NCBI GenBank assembly: GCA_002391465.1
Contig: DGFC01000016.1
Span: forward strand, 1 to 47,911
Direction: 5' to 3'
DNA length: 47,911 nucleotides
Source: Firmicutes bacterium UBA3910
Lineage (GTDB): Bacteria > Bacillota > Limnochordia > Darwinibacteriales > Darwinibacteriaceae
Shown here: one piece after another, positions 26,483 to 34,880 of the stretch
How positions within the stretch are numbered: the stretch's first letter is position 1
Layout of the letters: each line of letters begins with the position of its first letter
Position numbers and translations under genes: made by a program
Notes under the pieces: generated by a model
What the model saw: the letters and a program-made list of their open reading frames with translations, nothing else
The model's database searches: none
What the model was told of the DNA's origin: nothing

Positions 26483-26584
26483 TAATTTGTGACCGCAAGC
26501 ACGACCAATGTGCTCCATTCGGCTTAAGTGTGAGGATTCCTGCCCGCTACCTTGCCCTCAGGCAAAATTTCCTCAGGTAAACCT

Positions 26585-26613
26585 ATGCTACTACATCCCT
26601 AAGTGTGTGACAA
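26585..26613 (-). promoter_or_regulatory. Candidate promoter of acpP-rnc
   Basis: Minus strand TTGTCA, 17-base spacer, TAGCAT; start near 26578, giving an unusually long leader of about 180 bases before acpP. It lies shortly after the plsX stop codon, in a region with no gene. Confidence 0.45.
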
Positions 26614-26639
26614 GGGTGTTGCAGCACATTTTCCCTTTT

Positions 26640-27626
26640 CTACTCCACCATTGCCCCGGCAATAATGTCTACTAAACCGTGGTTGATTCCTTCCTTTGCG
26701 ACCCGAATTGCGTTATAAATCGCCTTAGCGTTGGAACCTCCGTGGGCGATGATCACAACTCCGTTCACTCCCAGGAGGGGTGCACCACCGTATTCGGTGT
26801 AATCAACCCGTTTTTTTATCGTCTTAAAGCCCGAAGCTAGGAGGAGCGCCCCTGCCTTGCGCACGGCGTTTTTTGTCAGTTCTTCCTTCAACATGCCAAA
26901 GAGGGCATCAGCCAGACCTTCGGCGAACTTGAGCACAACGTTGCCCACAAAACCATCGCAGACAATTACGTCCGCATCACCGCGGGACACATCACGCCCT
27001 TCGATGTTGCCAATGAAGTTAAGTGCGCTGTCCTGAAGCAGCTTATAAGTCTCCTGAACAAGGCTGTTTCCCTTACCGGGCTCATGGCCGATGTTCAGAA
27101 GGCCTACCCGAGGCCGATTCACCTTCAGCACCCGTTCCGAGTAGATGGCGCCCATCTTGGCAAACTGAACCAGCTGACTGGGTCGGCAGTCCACGTTGGC
27201 CCCTGCGTCAACCAGCAGGCTCACACCAGTGCGGGTGGGCATCAGGCTGGTGATGGCAGGCCGTTCCACCCCTTTAATGCGCCTGATCACAAAGAGAGAT
27301 GCCGCCAGGGTTGCCCCTGTGTTGCCGGCGCTCACACAGGCCCCTGCCCGCCCATCCCGAACCAGTCCAGCTGCAACGGACAAGGAGGAGTCTTTTTTGC
27401 TCCTGACCGCTTCCACAGGTGCCTCGTCCATTTGTATAATCTCCGGCGCATGCACTATTTCTATACGTTCGCTGCCCGGTTTGCCGTCGATGAGAGCCTT
27501 TAGTTTTTCCTCGTCTCCGGTTAATATGACCTCAATCCCGTCCTCATGGGCAGCAAGCAGTGCCCCTTCCACTATCGCCTCCGGGGCATAATCTCCGCCA
27601 AAAGCATCAACTGCAACCTTAGCCAC
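26640..27626 (-). CDS. plsX: Phosphate acyltransferase PlsX
   Basis: Converts acyl-ACP to acyl-phosphate, the donor for PlsY in phosphatidic acid synthesis. The 328-residue product starts MAKVAVDAFGGDYAPEAIVEGAL, with SAGNTGATLAASLFVI, LLVDAGANVDCRP and GLLNIGHEPGKGNSL, all characteristic. GTG 27626 follows a GGGGGG site by 7-8 bases and overlaps the fapR tail by 8 bases, so the pair is coupled. The same acyl-phosphate pool could be fed by the FakA/FakB pair at 34881-37427. Confidence 0.97.
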   Translation of the reverse strand: MAKVAVDAFGGDYAPEAIVEGALLAAHEDGIEVILTGDEEKLKALIDGKPGSERIEIVHAPEIIQMDEAPVEAVRSKKDSSLSVAAGLVRDGRAGACVSAGNTGATLAASLFVIRRIKGVERPAITSLMPTRTGVSLLVDAGANVDCRPSQLVQFAKMGAIYSERVLKVNRPRVGLLNIGHEPGKGNSLVQETYKLLQDSALNFIGNIEGRDVSRGDADVIVCDGFVGNVVLKFAEGLADALFGMLKEELTKNAVRKAGALLLASGFKTIKKRVDYTEYGGAPLLGVNGVVIIAHGGSNAKAIYNAIRVAKEGINHGLVDIIAGAMVE

Positions 27627-28194
27627 GCCCAATCCCCCCTCTATCATCCACAGCCATCACAAAGTATTTTCCCTGAAAAACAATTTCATCCTGGACCCGG
27701 CCTTCCACGCTTATTCGGTAATTACCATTTTCCACAGAGATCACCTGCGCTTTAGCCACTACCCGGTCACCTGGCCTTACTTCACGGAAAAAACTAATAT
27801 CAGAACTCTTGGTTGAGGCGTATTCCGAGTTGACAACGGCTAGGGCCAGGGAATTACCCTGGGCGAAGAAAAAATGACCCCGTAGAGTCCCGGTACGGGC
27901 AAAAACCATCTGCTCATCCACTTCCAAAACAGATGTGCCGTTCTGGCCTAAGTTGAGCTCCACTAAATCGCCGACAATTTCTTCTCCCGTCAATGCCTTC
28001 ATACGTGAATATGTACTTGCCGCAATCGTCTTAGCCCTCACCCGCAGCTCGGGGATGGCCAAAGCCATACGGTCTAAACGGACGGTAGCCACACTGACGC
28101 CCAGCGCTTCCGCGAGCTGATGATCAGTTAAAAAGGGGTCTTCCGCCAGCTTCTGCTGGAGGGCCTCCCTCCGCTTCTGGCGTGAGAGTTTCAC
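27619..28194 (-). CDS. fapR: Fatty acid and phospholipid biosynthesis repressor FapR
   Basis: Malonyl-CoA-sensing repressor of lipid synthesis genes. The 191-residue product has an N-terminal helix-turn-helix (RQKRREALQQKLAEDPFLTD, ALGVSVATVRLDRMAL, where R-x-D-R is typical of FapR) and a hot-dog effector domain (TLRGHFFFAQGNSLALAVV, VRPGDRVVAKAQVI). GTG 28194 is 8 bases after GGGAGG. It is followed by plsX and preceded by its own promoter with a FapR-box-like sequence, implying autoregulation. Confidence 0.93.
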   Translation of the reverse strand: MKLSRQKRREALQQKLAEDPFLTDHQLAEALGVSVATVRLDRMALAIPELRVRAKTIAASTYSRMKALTGEEIVGDLVELNLGQNGTSVLEVDEQMVFARTGTLRGHFFFAQGNSLALAVVNSEYASTKSSDISFFREVRPGDRVVAKAQVISVENGNYRISVEGRVQDEIVFQGKYFVMAVDDRGGIGRG

Positions 28195-28214
28195 GGTGAA
28201 GTCCTCCCTTGACG

Positions 28215-28236
28215 CTTAGTATTAAGACCAGGTTAC
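28215..28236 (-). promoter_or_regulatory. Putative FapR operator
   Basis: Minus strand GTAACCTGGTCTTAATACTAAG contains ACCTGGT followed by CTTAAT, close to the FapR box as I recall it (AGTACCTGGTACTAAT; 11 of 16 positions). It starts about 12 bases after the -10 element, a position suited to blocking RNA polymerase. Confidence 0.45.
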
Positions 28237-28247
28237 AAACTGCTTTG

Positions 28248-28276
28248 ATTATAGTCGATTACTGCCCGAATGTAAA
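28248..28276 (-). promoter_or_regulatory. Sigma-A type promoter of fapR-plsX
   Basis: Minus strand TTTACA, 17-base spacer, perfect TATAAT, with a start near 28241, about 47 bases before the fapR GTG. The -35 follows only a dozen bases after the rpmF terminator. Confidence 0.8.
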
Positions 28277-28287
28277 GAAGCGTCAAA

Positions 28288-28312
28288 TGAAAAACGTCCC
28301 CAGGGGACGTTT
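28288..28312 (-). terminator. Terminator of the DUF177-rpmF operon
   Basis: Perfect inverted repeat AAACGTCCCC-A-GGGGACGTTT (the central bases form the loop) followed on the minus strand by five T residues and a T-rich stretch, eight bases after the rpmF stop. Confidence 0.85.
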
Positions 28313-28320
28313 CCATTTAA

Positions 28321-28506
28321 CTATTCTGCTTCGACCTGTACTACCTGCCTGCCCTTGTAGGTGCCGCAAGCGAGGCATGCACGATGTGGCAATTTGCTTT
28401 CACCGCAGCTGGGGCAGACGCTTACCTGCCTAGCCTCTATGCGTCTCCAGTTTGCCCTACGGGAATTAGTCCTTGCTTTCGAATGTTTTCTCTTTGGTAC
28501 TGCCAT
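28321..28506 (-). CDS. rpmF: 50S ribosomal protein L32, zinc-binding form
   Basis: The 61-residue product begins MAVPKRKHSKARTNSRRANW and has two CxxC pairs (CPSC, CLAC) for zinc, the C+ paralogue type. ATG 28506 lies inside the 3' end of the DUF177 gene (41-base overlap), so its translation is tied to that of DUF177. Cotranscription with DUF177 is conserved in bacteria. Confidence 0.97.
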   Translation of the reverse strand: MAVPKRKHSKARTNSRRANWRRIEARQVSVCPSCGESKLPHRACLACGTYKGRQVVQVEAE

Positions 28507-29050
28507 TATCTTTCCTCCTCTCTTGCGACTCCGATTGGGATGTTTCTAATAGCTGCGCCAAAGGCGCAAGTCGGATATCCACGTCCGTGCTGGGACACTC
28601 ACAAGCCTCACTAGCCAAATCTGCACCACAGGTGGGGCAGATTCCGGGACAATCCTCTCGGCAGACTGTTTTCATGGGGATATTAACTAAGAGGCTCTCC
28701 TGAACCAGATCGGTTAAGTCAAGTTCATCCCCATCAAGCACCAGATTCCAGTCCGAATCTTCATCTTCTTCATCCACGCTGCCATCAATACGAAGCGTTT
28801 CGTCCACTTCGGCCACAAGTTCAGCCGCATAGGGTTTTAAGCATCTGCTGCAGCGCAGCTCGGCTTGGAGCTTAATGTCACCCGTGACCAGAAACCCTTC
28901 TCCTGTATTAACGATGGTTAGATTCACATTTACCGGACCTTGTGCTTTAAGCACCTCCGGATATGTTTCGGCAAAGTCCCCTGCTATTTCCCGTTCGACC
29001 AGGAGAAACTCACCTTTTCGCTCCAGCAGGGAGCCAATTTTCACTCGCAT
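28466..29050 (-). CDS. DUF177 (YceD/YlbN) protein
   Basis: A 194-residue member of DUF177, a family implicated in 23S rRNA accumulation and nearly always encoded next to rpmF. A central CSRC (about 70-73) and a distal C-x(n)-CPGICPTCGADL cluster (about 138-152) suggest zinc binding; the stretch VDEEDEDSDWN is acidic. ATG 29050 follows GAGGTG. The charged C-terminal tail (QERRKDNGSTKEKTFESKD) is encoded by the region that overlaps rpmF. Confidence 0.9.
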   Translation of the reverse strand: MRVKIGSLLERKGEFLLVEREIAGDFAETYPEVLKAQGPVNVNLTIVNTGEGFLVTGDIKLQAELRCSRCLKPYAAELVAEVDETLRIDGSVDEEDEDSDWNLVLDGDELDLTDLVQESLLVNIPMKTVCREDCPGICPTCGADLASEACECPSTDVDIRLAPLAQLLETSQSESQERRKDNGSTKEKTFESKD

Positions 29051-29092
29051 TTCTGATCACCTCATTGATTATACAAAGATTGATTTAGCCTG

Positions 29093-29875
29093 TCAACCGC
29101 ACCCAGACTCAGCCAGCCTCTTTTTTATCCTATCCACACTCGCCCAGGCCGCCTCCCGTCCCTTTTCGATGATTTCATCTGCACGGTTTAACTGTGTGAG
29201 AGTAACATTACCTAGGTCAGGTTCGATTAACAAATCACTGTCAATAGGCCGTGCGGCGCTGGCCTGCCTATTGAGAATTTCAATCGTGTTGAATATAACA
29301 TCTGGTAAATGCCGCACGTTCCTCCGCAGCGGAGCCCAACCCACATCAACTGCAATAACCACGTCCGCACCGAGCTCACGGCAGACATCGGCTGGCACTC
29401 TGTTGACCAGTGCTCCGTCCACCAAAAGACGTCCGTTCAGCTCCACCGGCACGAATACGCCCGGTATGGACAAGCTGGCCTGAACACCCTCGGAAATTGA
29501 GCCAGACTTGATGACCACTTCTTCCCCTGTAAGCAGATCCGTTGCCACAACAGCCGTCGGGATAGGCAAATCTTCAAACCTGCGCTCCTGTGTTAGGGTG
29601 CTCAAAAGGCCTCGGATTTTCTCGGTTGAGACCAAGCCGCGCCTACTGATGGTGGGACGGACAAAATCGTTCCAATCCATTTCCTTGGCCATTCGGCAGA
29701 GCATATCTAGATCGTGCCCAACAGCAAAGAGACTGCCAACAACCGCCCCTGCACTTGTCCCGGTTATCACGTCGATGGGAATACCCTCCTGCTGCAGTAC
29801 CTGCAGTACACCGAGGCTGGCCATTCCCCGGGCCGCCCCTGCACCCAAGGCGATGCCGACTGTGGGATTAGGCAT
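29093..29875 (-). CDS. Patatin-like phospholipase (YlbK/RssA type)
   Basis: Predicted serine hydrolase of the patatin family acting on lipids. The 260-residue product carries the oxyanion loop GAGAARGMASLGVL, the nucleophile elbow GTSAG (about 39-43) and the DGA motif (LLVDGALVNRVPAD) that supplies the aspartate of the catalytic dyad. ATG 29875 lies 6 bases after GAGGTG. In Bacillus subtilis ylbK occupies the same neighbourhood (rsmD, coaD, ylbJ, ylbK ... DUF177, rpmF), supporting orthology. The physiological substrate is unknown. Confidence 0.88.
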   Translation of the reverse strand: MPNPTVGIALGAGAARGMASLGVLQVLQQEGIPIDVITGTSAGAVVGSLFAVGHDLDMLCRMAKEMDWNDFVRPTISRRGLVSTEKIRGLLSTLTQERRFEDLPIPTAVVATDLLTGEEVVIKSGSISEGVQASLSIPGVFVPVELNGRLLVDGALVNRVPADVCRELGADVVIAVDVGWAPLRRNVRHLPDVIFNTIEILNRQASAARPIDSDLLIEPDLGNVTLTQLNRADEIIEKGREAAWASVDRIKKRLAESGCG

Positions 29876-29930
29876 AAACCTCACCTCTGTCTAGTATGAA
29901 TTAACTGAAATGCGGGAAAGGGTGAAAAGA

Positions 29931-31142
29931 ATGACACGCAACCGTATCTTAGCTCTGCTAGCTACAATTGTGACGGTGCTCATTGTTATGTACTCAGAGA
30001 TAGCTTTCCAAGCTTCCCTTGATGGACTTAAGCTTTGGTTCGAGATCGTCCTGCCCGCCCTCCTGCCTTTCTTTGTTATGGCAGATCTGTTGATGGGCCT
30101 GGGCGTCGTCCATTTTATCGGTTCACTCCTGGAGCCCATCATGCGCCCCTTGTTTAGAATCCCCGGTGTAGGCGGCTTCGCTGTCGCCATGGGCTTAGCG
30201 GGCGGATATCCCCTGGGAGCGAGGATCACGGGCGAGTTGGAACGGGCCAAACTGATTACCACCACTGAAGCGGAACGTTTGGTCAGCTTCTCCAATACAG
30301 CCGATCCCCTGTTCATGATTGGAGCTGTGGCCGTGGGCATGTTCAACCGCCCGGAAATCGGTGTTACCCTCGTTCTCGCCCATTATTTAGGCGCAGTGCT
30401 CGTGGGCTTTACCATGCGCCTCCACAAAGGAGAAGAAAGCCCGCCCCTTCCCCGCCATGGCGGTTACTTTTCCCGGGCCTTGCGAGCACTGGAAAAGGGC
30501 AGAAAAGAAGACGGCCGCCCCTTTGGCCGGATGTTTGGAGAAGTAGTACAGCATACATTCCAGTCCATGTTGTTTATAGGCGGCTGTATCATGATCTTTT
30601 CAGTTTTGGTTCAGGTTATTGAAGCCACGGGTCTGCTTACCCCTGTGAAGATGGCTGCAGCCCAGGTTCTAGCTGTTTTCGGTTTAGACAGCAGCTTAAC
30701 TTCTGCTGTGATCAATGGTTTTTTCGAAACAACGCTCGGTGCCCAGACAGCCAGCCAGAGCCTTGCTCCCCTTGCGGCTCAAGCTACCATCGCCAGCTTG
30801 GTGATTGGTTGGAGCGGCTTGTCTGTCCACGGGCAAGTGGCTGCCATGCTCGCAGGTACGAAAGTGAGTATGAAACCCTTTCTTGCTGCCCGTGTGCTGC
30901 ACGGACTCTTTGCGGCGCTCATCACTGCATTACTCTTGGGCCCAGCCCGATTCGTCCCGGTCTACATCACGGAAGCAATTCCAGCCCTAAATCAGCCCAC
31001 ATATGTGGATGGCAATTTCGCCGCGAGGCTCCTTGCCTCGGCCCAACTGGCGGCGAGTTTGACCCTGATCATCATCGTCCTTCTAGCTATAATCTGGCTG
31101 ATCAAACGCATCATTTACATCTCGTTTAGAAGCAGGGATTAA
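29931..31142 (+). CDS. ylbJ: Sporulation integral membrane protein YlbJ
   Basis: A 403-residue polytopic membrane protein with two nucleoside-recognition (Gate) repeats, for example LDGLKLWFEIVLPALLPFFV and VVQHTFQSMLFIGGCIMIFS, plus the loop GLAGGYPLGARITGEL and SNTADPLFMIG. In Bacillus ylbJ is a SigE-dependent gene needed for spore formation and probably encodes a transporter; the substrate is not established. I use ATG 29931 behind AAAGGGTG; an earlier ATG (29910) has no site. It is on the plus strand between minus-strand genes and overlaps the next gene tail-to-tail by 4 bases. Confidence 0.9.
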   Translation: MTRNRILALLATIVTVLIVMYSEIAFQASLDGLKLWFEIVLPALLPFFVMADLLMGLGVVHFIGSLLEPIMRPLFRIPGVGGFAVAMGLAGGYPLGARITGELERAKLITTTEAERLVSFSNTADPLFMIGAVAVGMFNRPEIGVTLVLAHYLGAVLVGFTMRLHKGEESPPLPRHGGYFSRALRALEKGRKEDGRPFGRMFGEVVQHTFQSMLFIGGCIMIFSVLVQVIEATGLLTPVKMAAAQVLAVFGLDSSLTSAVINGFFETTLGAQTASQSLAPLAAQATIASLVIGWSGLSVHGQVAAMLAGTKVSMKPFLAARVLHGLFAALITALLLGPARFVPVYITEAIPALNQPTYVDGNFAARLLASAQLAASLTLIIIVLLAIIWLIKRIIYISFRSRD

Positions 31143-31606
31143 TCCTCCCCTTCTTCCCCTTTGTTCAACTCTTCAAGACTCCTTTCCACAACGGATAGCG
31201 TCTTTTCTAAAGCGTTTTGGAGGTTAACGAAGATACCTTCCGCGTACTTTTTCGCGCCCTCTTCTATCTCCTTGGCCCGCTTTTCCCCCTCCGCAATGAG
31301 GCGCTTGCTCTCTTCTTGAGCTTGGCGGTACACTTCACTGTTCCGCACCAAGTTGCTCGCGTACTCCTCTGCCCTGGCCACGATCTGCTCCGCCTGCTGC
31401 TGGCTCTCTGCAATCATCTTCTCCCGTTCAGATGAAACGGCCTCAGCCCGTTTGATATCCCTGGGCACGGCTGCCCTAATTACATCCACCAGCTCCAGCA
31501 GTTCGTCTGCATCGAGCAACACTTTGCCTACTAAGGGCACTTCAGGCGCCTGCTCCACCATCATCTCCAGCTTATCGATTAAAACTAACAGGTTTACTCC
31601 ACTCAC
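31139..31606 (-). CDS. Coiled-coil protein (DivIVA or ATPase-b-like), function unknown
   Basis: A 155-residue soluble protein: a short N-terminal region ([36 protein letters not shown]) followed by a long charged helix from about residue 55 to 150 with heptad spacing ([52 protein letters not shown]). Similar proteins are often found beside coaD in clostridia and are sometimes named after DivIVA or ATP synthase subunit b. GTG 31606 overlaps the coaD stop by four bases (GTGA). No enzymatic motif is visible; a scaffold role is a guess. Confidence 0.78.
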   Translation of the reverse strand: MSGVNLLVLIDKLEMMVEQAPEVPLVGKVLLDADELLELVDVIRAAVPRDIKRAEAVSSEREKMIAESQQQAEQIVARAEEYASNLVRNSEVYRQAQEESKRLIAEGEKRAKEIEEGAKKYAEGIFVNLQNALEKTLSVVERSLEELNKGEEGED

Positions 31607-32097
31607 CGCTTGCCCTCCCTGTTCTTATACTTCTCAATTAAGCGCTCCGCCACATAGGGGCTAACCCACTTGGAGATGTCCCCCCCAAGGCTGGCCACTT
31701 CCTTGATAGCGGAGGAACTGATGAATGAATACTCGCTGCTTGTCATCATAAACACTGTTTCGATGGAACTGTCTAAATTACGGTTCATAGCTGCCAACTT
31801 GAACTCAAATTCAAAGTCAGTAACAGCCCTAAGTCCCCGCACGATGGCAATGGCGCCCTTCCTTTTAGCGTAGTCTACCGCCAAACCGGAAAAGGACTCC
31901 ACCGATACATTACCCAGATCTTTAGTCTCTCTGACCAGCATCTCAACCCGTTCCTCCACTGTGAAAAGGGGAACCTTCTCGGGATTATGTAGGACAGATA
32001 AAAACACGTGGTCAAACAGGTTGCTCGCCCGTCTGACAATATCTAGGTGTCCATAGGTTACTGGATCAAATGTACCGGGACAAACTGCGATTCTCAC
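31603..32097 (-). CDS. coaD: Phosphopantetheine adenylyltransferase
   Basis: Fourth step of coenzyme A synthesis: ATP plus 4'-phosphopantetheine to dephospho-CoA. The 164-residue product has the nucleotidyltransferase signature [19 protein letters not shown] at the N-terminus, [18 protein letters not shown], and the [14 protein letters not shown] motif. GTG 32097 overlaps the rsmD stop (GTGA). Its product also feeds the prosthetic group of ACP. Confidence 0.97.
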   Translation of the reverse strand: MRIAVCPGTFDPVTYGHLDIVRRASNLFDHVFLSVLHNPEKVPLFTVEERVEMLVRETKDLGNVSVESFSGLAVDYAKRKGAIAIVRGLRAVTDFEFEFKLAAMNRNLDSSIETVFMMTSSEYSFISSSAIKEVASLGGDISKWVSPYVAERLIEKYKNREGKR

Positions 32098-32654
32098 TCT
32101 GATTCCTCCTTGCGACGATAAAAACGTAGAACGGTATCACCATAAAACTGTTCCCGTTTCAAGACAAATTTCGACATGGTCGGCGGAGCATCCTCTTTTT
32201 TCCTGCTCTCCGCGATAATTTCTCCCCCTAAAGCCAAAAGGGACAGATGCTCTAAAGCGGCCAGCGTTTTATGGACAAGTCCCTTGTCGTAGGGAGGGTC
32301 AAGGAAAATGTAATCAAAAACCTCCCCAGCATCCTCCAACTTAGCCAACGCTCTCTCCACCGTACTGGTGTAGATTTCGCCTCCTGTTAAACCCGTCTTT
32401 TCCACATTGGTGCGGATCGTTCGTGTTGCCCCACGGTTCATTTCAACCCAAATTACCCTCTCCGCGCCGCGGCTCAGGGCCTCTAAACCAACGGCACCAT
32501 TCCCTGCGTATAGATCAAGGAAACGGGACCCGGCTACGGCCGGCCCGAGAATGGAAAACAGCGCCTCCCTGACCCGATCCGCTGTGGGGCGGGTTTGCAT
32601 CCCCGGTACGCTGGTCAATCTCATGCCCTTCGCTTTTCCCGCAATAATCCTCAT
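32094..32654 (-). CDS. rsmD: 16S rRNA (guanine-966-N2) methyltransferase RsmD
   Basis: S-adenosylmethionine-dependent methyltransferase acting on the 30S subunit. The 186-residue product begins [16 protein letters not shown], has [17 protein letters not shown], the SAM-binding [20 protein letters not shown] and the catalytic DPPY in [15 protein letters not shown] 32654 gives the canonical N-terminus; 32 further upstream codons are open but unrelated. rsmD-coaD is a conserved pair. Confidence 0.96.
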   Translation of the reverse strand: MRIIAGKAKGMRLTSVPGMQTRPTADRVREALFSILGPAVAGSRFLDLYAGNGAVGLEALSRGAERVIWVEMNRGATRTIRTNVEKTGLTGGEIYTSTVERALAKLEDAGEVFDYIFLDPPYDKGLVHKTLAALEHLSLLALGGEIIAESRKKEDAPPTMSKFVLKREQFYGDTVLRFYRRKEESE

Positions 32655-32684
32655 TCTCCAACTCCCCTGGAAAAAACTCCCTGT

Positions 32685-32707
32685 AATAAAACGCGGTTGA
32701 CAACCGC
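32685..32707 (-). terminator. Probable terminator between recG and rsmD
   Basis: GCGGTTG-a-CAACCGC palindrome followed on the minus strand by GTTTTATT. A second hairpin, GGCAACGG with CCGTTGCC (32771-32796), overlaps the recG stop codon and lacks a T run. Both lie on the recG side of the rsmD start. Confidence 0.45.
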
Positions 32708-32782
32708 ACACTAACCTTCGAAGAGGACGACCTCCCCAAAAGGTACGCAAACAGTTTCTCCTCTCCCGAGGGCAACGGCCAT

Positions 32783-34804
32783 TTACAACCGTTGCCTTTC
32801 TAACTCGGCCTTAAGTTTTGGGTGGTTCCTCAATTCCGGATCTTCCTGCAAGAGCTTATTGGCCTCGGCAGCACTCAGTTCGAGCATCTCTCGATCCTCC
32901 TGCAGATCGGCCACATTGAAGATGGGCTGACCCCACTGGCGCACGCCAAATAGATCACCTGGACCCCTGAGCTGGAGATCCTGCTCCGCAATGTAGAACC
33001 CATCGGTGGATCTGCGGATCACATCCAGGCGGGCCCTGGTGTTCTCGCCGTAGCTGTAGGCCAACAAGAAACAGATACCCGGTTTCTCTCCCCGTCCGAC
33101 CCTGCCCCGCAGTTGATGCAACTGGGCCAAGCCGAATCGCTCCGCGTTTTCAATTACCATGACAGTTGCATTGGGAACATCCATGCCCACTTCTATCACG
33201 GTAGTGGCGATCAACACATCGATTTCCTTCTCATAAAACGCCCTGAATACATCGTCTTTTTCCTTACCCATTTGACCATGGATCAGGCCGACCCGCACGT
33301 CCGCCAAGAGACCCGCCCGCAGCTCCTCCATCTCCTGCACCGCAGCCTTGGCTTCCAAGTGTTCCGATTCCTCAACCAGGGGAAAAACGACAAAAGCCTG
33401 ATCGCCCTGTTTCACCCGGGAAACAAGGTAACGGTACACTTCTTCCCTCTGCTTGGGATCGATCAGACGGGTGTCAACCTTTTTCCTGCCGCGGGGGAGC
33501 TGGCGGATCTCTGTCGTTTCCAGATCACCGTAGAGGGTTAAGGCTAAGGAGCGGGGAATGGGTGTAGCACTCATGACCAGGAGGTCGGCGTTACCCTTGC
33601 CTAGGAGCGCAGCCCTCTGTCTCACGCCGAAGCGGTGCTGTTCATCCACAACAGCTAATGTCAAGTTGTTAAACTGCACTTTATCCGTTATTAGGGCGTG
33701 GGTCCCTACCACAACCTGGGCCATACCTGTTTCAATGGCCTGCCGTACCCGCTTTTGTTCTTTAGCAGGCAGACCGCTAACCAAAAGTTCTACTCGAATC
33801 CCCAGGGGGCCCAGGGACTTTTGGAGACGGGCTGCCATCTGCCTGGCTAACACTTCGGTGGGAACCATAATGGCGGCCTGTCCGCCGCTCTCCACCGCTT
33901 TGACCGCACCGTATTCGGCCACAACTGTTTTGCCCGATCCCACATCGCCCTGAATCAGGCGCCGCATGGGCCTGCTGCTTTCCATGTCGGCTCGCACATC
34001 CTCCAGAGCCCGCTCTTGATCTTGTGTGAGGCTGAAAGGAAGCAGTTCCCGGTATTTTCTCACTAAACTACCGTCCCGCCTATGGGCCACACCGAGCTTG
34101 GACCGTCTGGAGCCGCGTTGGATGTTGAGATGAAACAGGAAAAATTCTTCGAAAACGAAACGCTCCCTAGCCCGCCTTTGGCTCTTCCAATCGGATGGGA
34201 AATGGAGCTGCAGCAGCGCATCGCTGCGTCCCATATACTTTGTCAGATACTGAGCCGGGAGGCATTCGCCCACTTCTGCCCTGAACTTTAAGGCATAGCG
34301 GGCCCAAGCAATGCGCTGTTGGTTTGAAATCCCAGATACCAATGGGTAAACGGGCATCAAGCCCTGGTGGGGCGGAGGTGCAACAAAGAACTCCGGCGAT
34401 GCCATCTCCAGACCACTGAAGCCTTCTTTCACCGCACCGTAAACCCACAGTTCTTTCGCCCGCTCCAAACGGCGGTACAAATAGCTGGTACCCCGCCCCC
34501 GGTGATGAACAAACCAGGTTAGGGTTAAAATCCCACCTAGGCTGGCCTGAATCAGGCGGCGCCCACCGGAAATTGTCCTTTCCTGCAGGTAAAACAGGGG
34601 GCCGTGGACAAGCTGATCCTCCCCCACCTCCACTTCATGGGGCTGCAGCACCCGCTGGAAGTCTTTATAACTTCGGGGGAAACTGAATAGAACATCCCTT
34701 ACCGTCTCCAACCCGAGTTTTTTCAACTGCTGCGCCCGTTTGGGCCCAACGCCAGACAAAACGGTTACAGGCTGATCGAGCCTAGCCAATTCCTCTTGTT
34801 TCAC
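32783..34804 (-). CDS. recG: ATP-dependent DNA helicase RecG
   Basis: Remodels stalled forks and Holliday junctions. The 673-residue product has the N-terminal wedge/OB domain (VTVLSGVGPKRAQQLKKLG, DVLFSFPRSYKDF), helicase motif I GDVGSGKTVVAEYGAVKAV, motif II VVDEQHRFGVRQRAAL, motif III MSATPIPRSLALTLYGD and motif VI QLHQLRGRVGRGEKPGICF. GTG 34804 follows GAGG by 7 bases; the reading frame is open 18 codons further. It lies just beyond the degV terminator. Confidence 0.97.
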   Translation of the reverse strand: MKQEELARLDQPVTVLSGVGPKRAQQLKKLGLETVRDVLFSFPRSYKDFQRVLQPHEVEVGEDQLVHGPLFYLQERTISGGRRLIQASLGGILTLTWFVHHRGRGTSYLYRRLERAKELWVYGAVKEGFSGLEMASPEFFVAPPPHQGLMPVYPLVSGISNQQRIAWARYALKFRAEVGECLPAQYLTKYMGRSDALLQLHFPSDWKSQRRARERFVFEEFFLFHLNIQRGSRRSKLGVAHRRDGSLVRKYRELLPFSLTQDQERALEDVRADMESSRPMRRLIQGDVGSGKTVVAEYGAVKAVESGGQAAIMVPTEVLARQMAARLQKSLGPLGIRVELLVSGLPAKEQKRVRQAIETGMAQVVVGTHALITDKVQFNNLTLAVVDEQHRFGVRQRAALLGKGNADLLVMSATPIPRSLALTLYGDLETTEIRQLPRGRKKVDTRLIDPKQREEVYRYLVSRVKQGDQAFVVFPLVEESEHLEAKAAVQEMEELRAGLLADVRVGLIHGQMGKEKDDVFRAFYEKEIDVLIATTVIEVGMDVPNATVMVIENAERFGLAQLHQLRGRVGRGEKPGICFLLAYSYGENTRARLDVIRRSTDGFYIAEQDLQLRGPGDLFGVRQWGQPIFNVADLQEDREMLELSAAEANKLLQEDPELRNHPKLKAELERQRL

Positions 34805-34835
34805 GCACTCACCTCTTTCAATTCCCGCACTTTTG

Positions 34836-34867
34836 CAAAAAGCCCTTAGGCACACCACCTAAGGGCT
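34836..34867 (-). terminator. Terminator of the asp23-fakA-degV operon
   Basis: Perfect 10-pair hairpin AGCCCTTAGG / CCTAAGGGCT with a 7-base loop, followed on the minus strand by five T residues, 14 bases after the degV stop. It separates this operon from recG. Confidence 0.88.
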
Positions 34868-34880
34868 TAAAAGGTCACGC

